Part shown: positions 1 to 5,790 of the stretch, piece by piece
Layout of the letters: each line of letters opens with the position of its first letter
Position numbering within the stretch: position 1 is the first letter of the stretch
Origin: Clostridia bacterium
GTDB lineage: Bacteria > Bacillota > Clostridia > Christensenellales > CAG-1252
DNA: 5,790 nt
Assembly (NCBI GenBank): GCA_016296985.1
Contig: JAEDHM010000092.1
Coordinates: forward strand, 1 to 5,790
Direction of reading: 5' to 3'
The notes under the pieces: generated by a model
The model's input: the letters and a program-made list of their open reading frames with translations, nothing else
What the model was told of the DNA's origin: nothing
The model's database searches: none
Position numbers and translations under genes: made by a program

Positions 1-914
1 CTTTTTTCAAGCCCCTTTTGAAATAGCACCGCCAAAGACCTTTCCGCCGAGCAAAACAAAGCGCTTATGCAAATTATGCCGTTGATAATCCACACTAACA
101 TAATGGGCCAGTCTAAAACGCCAACGACTTCCGCCCTATCGCTTTGAGTGGTTACCCTATAAAAGGCGTTGTTTACAATTTGCGCGCTTTCACCGTACAC
201 CGCAAAAAAGGCGAGAAAAAAGGCAACGATAGTCAAAAAGGAGAAGATAACCGCGCCCCAAACAAAGCCCTTTTTCCACCTTACCTTTCCGCTTTTATCA
301 TTGGAAATATCCGCAAAAAGAAAGATAAAACCATCCCCAAACCAAAATCCGCTTTTTAACAAGGCGGTATAATCCCCTTGCCCCCGAAAAAGAGGAAATA
401 AATTTGTAAAATCCGCCCGAAGCTCCCCAAAAACCGCGTTGTACAAAAGAGCGAAAAACAAGGACCATATAAGCAACAAGGCGGTACGGGAAATCCCCGA
501 AAATCCCCTTGAAGCCAAATAGCCAACGCAAAGCAAAACCGCTATGAAAATAGCCACGTTGCTTATGTTTTCAAACATAGTCCCCGTTATAAAATATCCA
601 AACTCAAACAAATAGCCGGATGCTTTCAATATGGCAAGGGGAAACAAAAAGATACAAAGGCAAATTTTCAACCCCTTGTGAATCTTAATCTCACTAAGCC
701 CACCCTTTGATGCAACGTAAAGGGAAAGAAGGGTAACAACCCCTTCCAAAAAAGCCAAAATAACCACCACGTACAAGGCGGAAAATCCCCCTTTTATAGC
801 CACCACCGAGGGAAAAAGGGAAAATTTGAAGGTGGTCAAAACCATAAAGGCGACCACCCCTGCCTGCATAAAGGTTATCTTGTTGTTAAAACTTAAAAGC
901 CTACTCTCCGTCAT
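1..914 (-). CDS. gerAB: GerAB-type spore germination receptor B subunit, partial (C-terminus off the left edge)
   Basis: The minus strand is open from an ATG at 914 to base 1, giving 304 codons with no stop; GerAB proteins are usually about 360 residues, so roughly the last 15% is missing. The family is the spore-permease branch of the APC transporter superfamily, an integral protein of the spore inner membrane that forms a germinant receptor with the A and C subunits and is thought to bind the germinant. Seen in the sequence: a start ITFMQAGVVAFMV (residues 13-25) like the usual 'I..mQ.g' opening, about eight hydrophobic segments (near 13-30, 42-66, 83-104, 118-134, 143-163, 188-203, 217-240, 270-290), a GYLASRGFSGISR stretch (131-143) matching the family's 'a..G.e.iaR', and NLFPLF (171-176). 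The ATG overlaps the end of the A-subunit gene by 14 bp and has GGAAGAGG four bases upstream, so coupled translation is likely. The symbol is by family; the specific receptor (A, B or K type) cannot be told. Confidence 0.9.
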   Translation of the reverse strand, partial: MTESRLLSFNNKITFMQAGVVAFMVLTTFKFSLFPSVVAIKGGFSALYVVVILAFLEGVVTLLSLYVASKGGLSEIKIHKGLKICLCIFLFPLAILKASGYLFEFGYFITGTMFENISNVAIFIAVLLCVGYLASRGFSGISRTALLLIWSLFFALLYNAVFGELRADFTNLFPLFRGQGDYTALLKSGFWFGDGFIFLFADISNDKSGKVRWKKGFVWGAVIFSFLTIVAFFLAFFAVYGESAQIVNNAFYRVTTQSDRAEVVGVLDWPIMLVWIINGIICISALFCSAERSLAVLFQKGLEK

Positions 915-2328
915 CTATCCTCTTCCTGTTTTTATTAGGTATCGAATAAGGTCGCTCTACCTGTTTTCTTATCCCCCTCTTGACAAACCCGTCCTTCAAA
1001 TCGGCGAAGATAAGAGGAGAGAAGGGAGCGGTAAAGTCTGCCCCAAACCCCTTTATTGACACCAAATACCCTAAAAATACCACTATTCCCAAGATAAGAC
1101 CATAAACCCCGAATATAGCCGAAATGCCAAGCAAGGCAAGTCGAATTATGCCAAAAGGCCCCATGCTGTCGGGAGCGGTATAAAGTCCGATTGCCGACAT
1201 AGCGGTTACCAAAACGGCCGGAGAAGACAAAAGTCCTGCGTTGACAGCGGTTTCCCCAAGGACGATTGCCCCCACTATGGAAAGTGCCATACCCACGTAC
1301 TTAGGCATGCGCACGCTTGCCTCGTTTAGCATATCGAAAATCAACAAAACGAAAAGCATTTCAAGGGTAGGTGTAAGAGGGGTGCCCGTCGTTGCGTTTA
1401 TTATGGTTATGGTAAATTTTAGGGGTAGCATTTGATATTGATGCTCTTGTACCGCCACGAAAAAGGCGGGCAAAATAACCGCCAAAGTCAAGCCAAAAAT
1501 CCGTAAAACTCTTGTTACCGTAACCCGAATACTATGCTTGTAGTAGTCTTGACTGTCCTGCAAGGACTCCCACAAAATATAGGGTACGGTAAGGACCATA
1601 GGCGAACCTTCAACCACGATTGCCACCCTTCCCTCAAGCATTTTCGCAACTACGATATCCGGTTTTTCCTGCGAGCTAACCCTTGAAAACAAAGGCGAGC
1701 CTTTATCCTCGATAAGTTGAGCGATATAAGAACTGTCGATAATCCCGTCAATGTCAATTTTGTCAATCCGCTCGGTTATCTGATCCACCACTTTCTTGTC
1801 GGCAACCGAGGAGATATAGCATATACAAACCCCGGTTTGGGTATATCTCCCTACCACCTTTTTAGTTATCACAAGGTCGGGGGTTTTAAGGCGTTTTCTC
1901 AACAAGGCGGTATTGGTAACGAGGTCCTCGGTAAACCCCTCTCTCGGCCCTTTCAAAACGCTTGAAGTAGGGGGCTCGGCAATAGTCCTTTTTTGAAAAC
2001 TTTGCAATGCGATGGAAAAATATTTCTCCTCAAGGTAAAAACACACAAAGCCTAAAACCGCCTGAGCCTTACACTTGTCATAGTCCTCAACTTCGCTTAC
2101 CGTTGCCGAAGAAAAAGTAGCCTTCCCAATTTCCTCTGCGGTAAAACTATCCCCCTTCCACTCCTTAAGCGCTCTTATCACCGAATACTCTAAAAGTTGC
2201 TTGTCTATCATACCGTCAAGATAAAAATACAAGGCGTCCTTCTCCCCAATTTTTCCTTCAACGGTTATAAAATCATAACTGTAAGCAAAATCCTTTGTCA
2301 GTTTTTCAGAAAGTTCTTTTATATCCAT
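901..2328 (-). CDS. gerAA: GerA-family spore germination receptor A subunit
   Basis: A complete 475-residue protein, close to the usual 480-500 of GerAA/GerBA/GerKA. It is an inner-spore-membrane subunit of a nutrient germinant receptor that triggers exit from dormancy. Residues 1 to about 270 form the soluble N-terminal region, with the family signatures LKGPREGFTEDL (125-136), LLRKRLKTPDL (142-152), DGIIDSSYIAQLIED (194-208) and KPDIVVAKMLEGRVAIVVEG (222-241). Hydrophobic segments follow near 276-294, 321-334, 344-385 and 393-425, including the typical NEASVRMPKYVG (335-346), then a short basic tail. The ATG at 2328 is the only plausible start: an in-frame stop lies seven codons upstream. 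Its ribosome binding site is poor (GAGG, 13 bases away). The B-subunit gene overlaps the 3' end. SpoVAF is the closest alternative family, but the following GerAB-type gene favours a germinant receptor. No sigma-G promoter could be called upstream, although such operons are normally forespore-expressed. Confidence 0.96.
   Translation of the reverse strand: MDIKELSEKLTKDFAYSYDFITVEGKIGEKDALYFYLDGMIDKQLLEYSVIRALKEWKGDSFTAEEIGKATFSSATVSEVEDYDKCKAQAVLGFVCFYLEEKYFSIALQSFQKRTIAEPPTSSVLKGPREGFTEDLVTNTALLRKRLKTPDLVITKKVVGRYTQTGVCICYISSVADKKVVDQITERIDKIDIDGIIDSSYIAQLIEDKGSPLFSRVSSQEKPDIVVAKMLEGRVAIVVEGSPMVLTVPYILWESLQDSQDYYKHSIRVTVTRVLRIFGLTLAVILPAFFVAVQEHQYQMLPLKFTITIINATTGTPLTPTLEMLFVLLIFDMLNEASVRMPKYVGMALSIVGAIVLGETAVNAGLLSSPAVLVTAMSAIGLYTAPDSMGPFGIIRLALLGISAIFGVYGLILGIVVFLGYLVSIKGFGADFTAPFSPLIFADLKDGFVKRGIRKQVERPYSIPNKNRKRIDDGE
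919..926 (-). promoter_or_regulatory. Ribosome binding site of the GerAB-type gene
   Basis: Reading the minus strand, GGAAGAGG ends four bases before the ATG at 914. It lies inside the last codons of the A-subunit gene, which supports the overlapping start and coupled translation of the two subunits. Confidence 0.7.
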
Positions 2329-2464
2329 AAAAAAAGTATTGCCTCGCTAGATAAATTTTAGCCTTAGAAAAAAAATTTTACTGCCCTTGTTTGCAATTTC
2401 GTCCAAGTATAGGACACTTTTTTCAGATAAGAAGAGAACTAAACGCCTTAAAAGAAAAAAAGTA

Positions 2465-2492
2465 TGGAAAATTACCAAAAATAGAGTATAAT
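2465..2492 (+). promoter_or_regulatory. Putative sigma-A-type promoter of the FtsH-like gene
   Basis: A perfect TATAAT -10 box sits at 2487-2492. A 4-of-6 match to the -35 box (TGGAAA, 2465-2470) lies 16 bases upstream. The predicted start point near 2499 would leave a short leader of about 25 bases before the ATG at 2525, too short for a riboswitch. The flanking DNA is AT-rich, so a chance -10 match is possible, but its position directly ahead of a good ribosome binding site supports it. Confidence 0.6.
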
Positions 2493-2513
2493 AAAATAAA
2501 TACACTATTTCGA

Positions 2514-2520
2514 GTGGAGG
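2514..2520 (+). promoter_or_regulatory. Ribosome binding site of the FtsH-like gene
   Basis: GTGGAGG ends four bases before the ATG at 2525. The frame is closed by a TAA at 2492-2494 and has no other ATG in between, so this site fixes the start of the long plus-strand gene. Confidence 0.85.
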
Positions 2521-2524
2521 TTTT

Positions 2525-5500
2525 ATGAGTTATAACACAGGAAAATTTTTCGAAAAGTGCCAAGACACCGAAGAAAAGCAAGTTATCGCACCGCAAACGG
2601 AACCTGCTAGTGATATCGACGATTTGTTAAATTCTATTTTCGGTGAAAGCGAAAGCGGAAAAGAAGAAGTACAAGAGGAAAGAAAACCCTCTTTTTTAGA
2701 CGAAGAAGAAGAGGAGAAGGAAAAGGTTGACAATTCCTTTGCCGAAATGATGGAAAACTTCCGTGATTTAGGCAAAACCTTAATGAAAAAGGTTATCGGT
2801 CAACAACACGCCGTCCTCGCTTTTTGCGAAAGCTATATGCGTAAAAACTTGGTTTGCGAAGAAAAGAGCAAGGAAGAGCCCTTGTTTATGCTTTTCATCG
2901 GTCCTGCCCACAGCGGAAAATATATGCTAGCCAAGACGGCATCGGAAAAACTTGGCAAAGCTTGCGTAAAAATCAGCGCAGAAGAATACGGAAACAACGT
3001 TGACGCCTTCTTTGAAAAAATTGCAATGGCAACCAAAATCTCCCCCGACGCTTTTCTCTACGTCGACGGTGTTGACAACTGCTCGGATGCAATCGCAAAC
3101 GCATTGCACCGCATTATAAACGAAAGATCGGAAAAGGAAAAATTTGGACTTGACGGCTCGGTAGTCATTATTTCCACCGAAGCAGGCACAACCTTGTACG
3201 AAAGAAAAACCCTTTTCACCGACCCCGACCAGGCTACGGTAAAAGAAGCCCTTCGTGATATAGGCGCGCAAAAGGTATTCCCCTCCGTCCTTCTCAGCGA
3301 CCTTTCCGCCCTTACTCCCGTGATCTTCGGAAGACTTTCTCACTTCGCTTTACATAGCATTGCGGAAAGAACCTTGAAAACCTTGTCCGAGGGTTTCCAC
3401 AAGCGTTACGGCGTAGAAGTTTTGTGGGAAGACCTTCTCCCCTTCCTTCTTTATACCATAAACGATTATTCCGAAGCAGATAAGGTTATCTCCGCCACCG
3501 AAAAGTTTTTCAAAACCCAAGTACTTGCCCTTTTCAATATTGCGGAAGACAAAAAGATCAACAATCTTTCAAAGGTAAAATTCTCCCTCAATCTCGACGG
3601 TTGCCACGACACAGTGAAAGCAATGCTGTCAAGTGATGCGAAAGTTCGCTTTATGGTCTATGCCGACGACAAACGTAAAGAAATTTTCGCTCCCTTCAAA
3701 AATATCGAGGCTATCTTCGTAAACCAACCCAAAGACGCAATGCGTTGTTTGGCTGAAAACAACGTTGATGCAGTTGTGGTCGACCTCATGTGCGGTGTTG
3801 CCGAAAAGGGAAGATGCTGGGAAAACCCCGAAGATATCGATTCGGTAGGCCGTGATCTTATCTCCTTTATGAAGGACGAATATTCCGACGTCCCCACCTT
3901 GCTTTTGGAAACCTGCGAGTTGGCAATCAATGAAAAAACCCTTCCTGCCTTTGCAAAAGCAGGTATTGACGGAAAACTTACCGCAAAGGGCGATGCCGAA
4001 GTTTTGGAAAGAGAGTTGAAGGACTTTTGCACTTCTATAAAACTAAAACGTAACTGCGAGTGGTTAGAACAATCGGGCTATGCCTTCACCTACAACACCG
4101 CTCAAAAATTCTCCCCCAAGGGAACGAGGGCTGAAATTACCGTTTACGGCATAGTACCCGAAAAGGGACAAACCTTCAGAATGGAAGAATACAGTGCCTA
4201 CGACATTTGCCGTACCGACCGCACCTTCAACAACCTTGCTGGTATGGGAAGACTGAAAGGCCGTTTTGCAGGGGTTATCGAATACTTGCGCGCGCCTCGC
4301 AAGGTAAGAGGAGCCCGTATCCCCAACACCTTTATGTTTATCGGCCCTGCAGGTTGCGGTAAAACCTCTTTCGTTGAAGCAATCGCCGGCGAGGCAGGCG
4401 TACCCTTAGTCCGTTGCTCGGGCAAACGCCTTGTTACCAACTACGCCGAAAAGGGCGAAAGCGCCATTGTCGATATGTTTAAGGCAGCGGAAAAATGCGC
4501 TCCCTCAATCCTCTTTATCGACGAAATTTGCGACATTTGTTGCGTTGACTCTTCAAACAAGGTACTCAACGAGGCGGAAATGCTTTTGACAAGACTTATT
4601 CAAAGTTTCCGTTTCGACCCCTTGCACCCCGTAATCATAATGTCCGCCGCCAACGACACCAGAAAACTTAGCTACTCCACCGTTGGCCACCTCTTCGGCG
4701 CGCCTATCTACATCCCGGGCCTAAGCCAAGAGGAAAGAATGATGCTTATCAAGGTTATCCTCAAAAACGTAAGCAAAAATTTGAAGGAAAACGTAAGCGA
4801 CTCCTTTATCAAAAACATGGCAGCCCGTGTTATCGGTATGCCCCCGGGATTCGTTATCGACGTTTTGAAGGCGTCGGCAAGAAAGGCGGAAGAAAGCGGT
4901 GAAATCACCGAAACCATCATTGACGAAACCTTGGAAGAATTCTGCTATGGCGACAAAACCGACATAAGCGAAGACTCTATCAAGCGCACCGCCTACCACG
5001 AATCAGGCCACGCTCTCGTCCACTGGAAAAGCGGTATTATGCCTTCCTACCTCACCGTAACTCCTCGTGGCTCTTTCTTGGGCTATATGATGAAGGGAAA
5101 TTTAGAAAGCGTAAAAACCCAAACCAAGGAAGACTTTTTGTGGAATATCCGTTGCTCCCTCGCAGGTAGAGCAAGCGAAGTGGTATTCTTCGGTGACGAA
5201 GGTATCAACACCGGCGCATCCGCCGACTTGCAAAGCGCAAACGTAACCGCAAGACTTATGATTTGTCTTTACGGTATGGGACGTACCCCTGCTTGCTTGC
5301 TTGAAGGACACGAATCCTTTGCGGACATAAGCGAAGATGCAAGAAAGGAAATTGCCGAATTGCTTGCAAGAGAGTACGAAAAGACTATTATGATAATCAA
5401 GGAAAACAAGGCTTTGATTCAAAAGCTTGTTGACGCTTTGATGGAAGACAACTCCCTTACCCAACAACAACTTATCGAAATCCTCGAGCCCGAGCGCGCT

Positions 5501-5790
5501 TCCGAAATGAAGGAAGAAGAGGAAAAGACAAGCGAAGACAGTTTTGAAAACTTTATCTCCTCAATCCTTGACAACTCTCAAGAAAAGGAAAAGACCGAGG
5601 AAAAAGAAGAGGAAGGAAGCCCCTTCGTTGACGAAATAATCAACTCGGTTTTCCCTGAAGATAAAAAGGAAGAAGAGAAAGAAACTTCCAAAGAAGAGAA
5701 AGCTGAAGAAAAGGAAGAGGAAACCCCTGCGGAAAAGAAGGAAGAAAGCGAATCTATCGACGACCTTCTCAATGATATTTTCGGAGAAAA
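2525..5790 (+). CDS. Soluble FtsH-like AAA+/M41 zinc protease with an N-terminal Clp-like pseudo-ATPase and receiver-like domain, partial (3' end off the window)
   Basis: The frame is open for 1088 codons from the ATG and has no stop before the right edge. Order of parts, by residue: acidic tail (1-82); degenerate Clp/Hsp100-type AAA+ (about 83-350); receiver-like domain (about 373-505); an unrecognised linker (about 510-565); FtsH-like AAA+ with Walker A GPAGCGKT (607-614) and Walker B ILFIDE (662-667); M41 peptidase with HESGH (825-829) and TGASADL (896-902); Glu/Lys-rich tail (from about 991). M41 proteases use ATP to unfold and thread substrates into a zinc-peptidase chamber, and the catalytic residues here look intact. 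Classical FtsH is about 600-700 residues with two N-terminal membrane helices; none is visible here, so a cytosolic enzyme is inferred. It is not the orthologue of housekeeping ftsH, so no symbol is given. FtsH's SRH arginine fingers appear absent. A related 12-residue motif recurs in both tails. Divergent from the germination operon; substrate and process unknown. Confidence 0.93.
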   Translation, partial: MSYNTGKFFEKCQDTEEKQVIAPQTEPASDIDDLLNSIFGESESGKEEVQEERKPSFLDEEEEEKEKVDNSFAEMMENFRDLGKTLMKKVIGQQHAVLAFCESYMRKNLVCEEKSKEEPLFMLFIGPAHSGKYMLAKTASEKLGKACVKISAEEYGNNVDAFFEKIAMATKISPDAFLYVDGVDNCSDAIANALHRIINERSEKEKFGLDGSVVIISTEAGTTLYERKTLFTDPDQATVKEALRDIGAQKVFPSVLLSDLSALTPVIFGRLSHFALHSIAERTLKTLSEGFHKRYGVEVLWEDLLPFLLYTINDYSEADKVISATEKFFKTQVLALFNIAEDKKINNLSKVKFSLNLDGCHDTVKAMLSSDAKVRFMVYADDKRKEIFAPFKNIEAIFVNQPKDAMRCLAENNVDAVVVDLMCGVAEKGRCWENPEDIDSVGRDLISFMKDEYSDVPTLLLETCELAINEKTLPAFAKAGIDGKLTAKGDAEVLERELKDFCTSIKLKRNCEWLEQSGYAFTYNTAQKFSPKGTRAEITVYGIVPEKGQTFRMEEYSAYDICRTDRTFNNLAGMGRLKGRFAGVIEYLRAPRKVRGARIPNTFMFIGPAGCGKTSFVEAIAGEAGVPLVRCSGKRLVTNYAEKGESAIVDMFKAAEKCAPSILFIDEICDICCVDSSNKVLNEAEMLLTRLIQSFRFDPLHPVIIMSAANDTRKLSYSTVGHLFGAPIYIPGLSQEERMMLIKVILKNVSKNLKENVSDSFIKNMAARVIGMPPGFVIDVLKASARKAEESGEITETIIDETLEEFCYGDKTDISEDSIKRTAYHESGHALVHWKSGIMPSYLTVTPRGSFLGYMMKGNLESVKTQTKEDFLWNIRCSLAGRASEVVFFGDEGINTGASADLQSANVTARLMICLYGMGRTPACLLEGHESFADISEDARKEIAELLAREYEKTIMIIKENKALIQKLVDALMEDNSLTQQQLIEILEPERASEMKEEEEKTSEDSFENFISSILDNSQEKEKTEEKEEEGSPFVDEIINSVFPEDKKEEEKETSKEEKAEEKEEETPAEKKEESESIDDLLNDIFGE
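2612..2770 (+). repeat. N-terminal copies of a short helical motif (two copies)
   Basis: Copy 1 encodes DIDDLLNSIFGE (residues 30-41, bases 2612-2647). A weaker copy 2 encodes SFAEMMENFRDL (residues 71-82, bases 2735-2770). Both follow the pattern: polar, hydrophobic, x, acidic, two hydrophobics, polar, x, two mostly hydrophobic. They lie in an acidic, probably disordered tail ahead of the first AAA+ module and match copies in the C-terminal tail. Confidence 0.65.
2771..3574 (+). other. Domain: degenerate Clp/Hsp100-type AAA+ module (residues about 83-350)
   Basis: VIGQQHAV (90-97) matches the 'viGQ..av' entry of the Clp second AAA+ module. The P-loop is GPAHSGKY (126-133), with the final Thr/Ser replaced by Tyr. 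The Walker B region is FLYVDGVD (177-184), with Asp181 kept but the catalytic Glu replaced by Gly182. VVIISTEAGT (213-222) sits where ClpB has its sensor-1 strand. VIFGRLSHF (266-274) resembles the ClpB 'f.nRid.ivvF' arginine-finger region, and a helical small domain follows. ATP hydrolysis here is unlikely; a structural or nucleotide-sensing role is inferred. Confidence 0.75.
3641..4039 (+). other. Domain: receiver (REC)-like segment (residues about 373-505)
   Basis: VRFMVYADD (374-382) resembles the first beta strand and acidic pair of response-regulator receivers. DAVVVDLMCG (415-424) resembles the phosphoacceptor strand, with Asp420 in the acceptor place. PTLLLET (457-463) places a Thr as in the conserved beta-4 site. 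FAKAGIDGKLTAK (476-488) resembles the 'A..aGaddyl.K' segment with Lys488. The match is by eye and spacing is slightly irregular (one extra residue before the Lys), so it could be a phosphorylatable receiver or a pseudo-receiver. Confidence 0.6.
4220..4960 (+). other. Domain: FtsH-like AAA+ ATPase (residues about 566-812)
   Basis: FNNLAGMGRLKGRF (568-581) and GARIP (596-600) match the FtsH 'F.dvaG.deaK.el' and 'GarIPkGvLl' entry. Walker A GPAGCGKT (607-614), AGEAGVP (621-627) and Walker B ILFIDE (662-667) are intact, and SAAN (707-710) gives the sensor-1 Asn. Tyr640 sits where FtsH has the pore-loop Phe, but the following Val-Gly is changed. The stretch after sensor 1 lacks the 'RPGRFDR' arginines. 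MPPGFVIDVLKASARKAEES (772-791) matches the lid helix region. Confidence 0.9.
4961..5494 (+). other. Domain: M41 (FtsH-type) zinc peptidase (residues about 813-990)
   Basis: AYHESGHALVHW (823-834) is the M41 zinc motif: His825 and His829 as ligands and Glu826 as catalytic base. LTVTPRGSFLGY (843-854) matches the FtsH 'vtIiPRG.alGy' strand. LAGRASEVVFFG (879-890) matches 'lgGRaAEei.fG'. TGASADLQSA (896-905) supplies the third zinc ligand, Asp901. The C-terminal helices, ending about EILEPE (985-990), match the end of FtsH. All residues expected for peptidase activity are present. Confidence 0.93.
5540..5788 (+). repeat. C-terminal copies of the same short motif in a Glu/Lys-rich tail (three copies)
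   Basis: Copies encode SFENFISSILDN (residues 1006-1017, bases 5540-5575), FVDEIINSVFPE (1034-1045, bases 5624-5659) and SIDDLLNDIFGE (1077-1088, bases 5753-5788). The last is 10 of 12 identical to the first N-terminal copy, yet many shared residues use different codons, so resemblance is at protein level. Spacers are almost purely Glu, Lys, Ser, Thr and Pro. The tail runs past the window, so more copies may follow. Confidence 0.75.

Larger units (their letters stand above)
2329..2524. other. Divergent intergenic spacer between the germination operon and the FtsH-like gene
   Basis: This 196-bp stretch is clearly more AT-rich than the flanking genes and must hold the 5' ends of both units. 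On the plus side it carries a sigma-A-like promoter (2465-2492) and a ribosome binding site (2514-2520). On the minus side only a weak GAGG (2342-2345) is seen and no convincing promoter. It also contains a small inverted repeat, GTCC-N7-GGAC (2401-2415), and an 11-base direct repeat, AAAAAAAGTAT, at 2329-2339 and 2455-2465. No open frame, tRNA or terminator-like hairpin is evident. Confidence 0.85.

Noticed and set aside
298..531. 77-codon minus-strand frame within the GerAB-type gene
   Set aside because: It lies in a different frame of the same strand as the GerAB-type gene, whose frame is open and rich in membrane segments throughout.
826..1059. Small plus-strand frame across the A/B subunit junction
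   Set aside because: It is antisense to two well-supported overlapping genes and has no recognisable product.
2461..2490. Possible sigma-G promoter on the minus strand (CATACT-like -10 at 2461-2466)
   Set aside because: The hexamer 17-18 bases upstream does not resemble the sigma-G -35 element, and the site is about 130 bases from the A-subunit start. It may be chance in AT-rich DNA.
2927..3343. 138-codon minus-strand frame inside the FtsH-like gene
   Set aside because: Composition is rich in Phe, Val and Cys without recognisable motifs, and the plus-strand frame over it encodes clear AAA+ signatures; it is an antisense shadow.
5102..5470. 122-codon minus-strand frame opposite the M41 peptidase region
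   Set aside because: The plus strand here encodes conserved peptidase residues; the antisense frame has no ribosome binding site or family resemblance that I can see.
2525..5790. Naming the long plus-strand gene ftsH
   Set aside because: It lacks membrane helices and SRH arginines and carries two extra N-terminal modules, so it is not the housekeeping FtsH orthologue despite the M41 core.

Overview
The window holds two divergent transcription units separated by a 196-bp AT-rich spacer (2329-2524). A GerA-type germinant receptor operon on the minus strand points to an endospore-forming member of the Bacillota. The nearest fit is probably an uncultured clostridial lineage, but nothing here fixes the genus.

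Left half, minus strand: a complete GerA-family receptor A subunit (901-2328) is followed, with a 14-bp overlap, by a GerAB-type permease-like B subunit (914 to beyond base 1, cut by the window edge). The order A then B is that of gerA/gerB/gerK operons. A GerAC lipoprotein gene would be expected further left, outside the window.

Right half, plus strand: one very long open frame runs from 2525 off the right edge, at least 1088 codons. It is the most unusual content here. Reading its translation, I see in order: an acidic N-terminal tail; a degenerate Clp/Hsp100-type AAA+ module with an eroded Walker A and Walker B; a segment resembling a two-component receiver domain; an FtsH-like AAA+ module with intact Walker A and B but no FtsH arginine fingers; an M41 zinc peptidase module with HESGH and the downstream Asp ligand; and a long Glu/Lys tail. 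A roughly 12-residue motif close to xIDDLLNxIFGE occurs at both ends of the protein, about five times in total. No membrane segment is visible, so this looks like a soluble, FtsH-derived protease with a rebuilt regulatory front end. A sigma-A-like promoter and a good ribosome binding site lie directly upstream of it.

The two units may share only the spacer. No sequence evidence shows that the protease acts in sporulation or germination; that link would be inference from position. No RNA genes, insertion sequences, CRISPR arrays or convincing terminators were seen.
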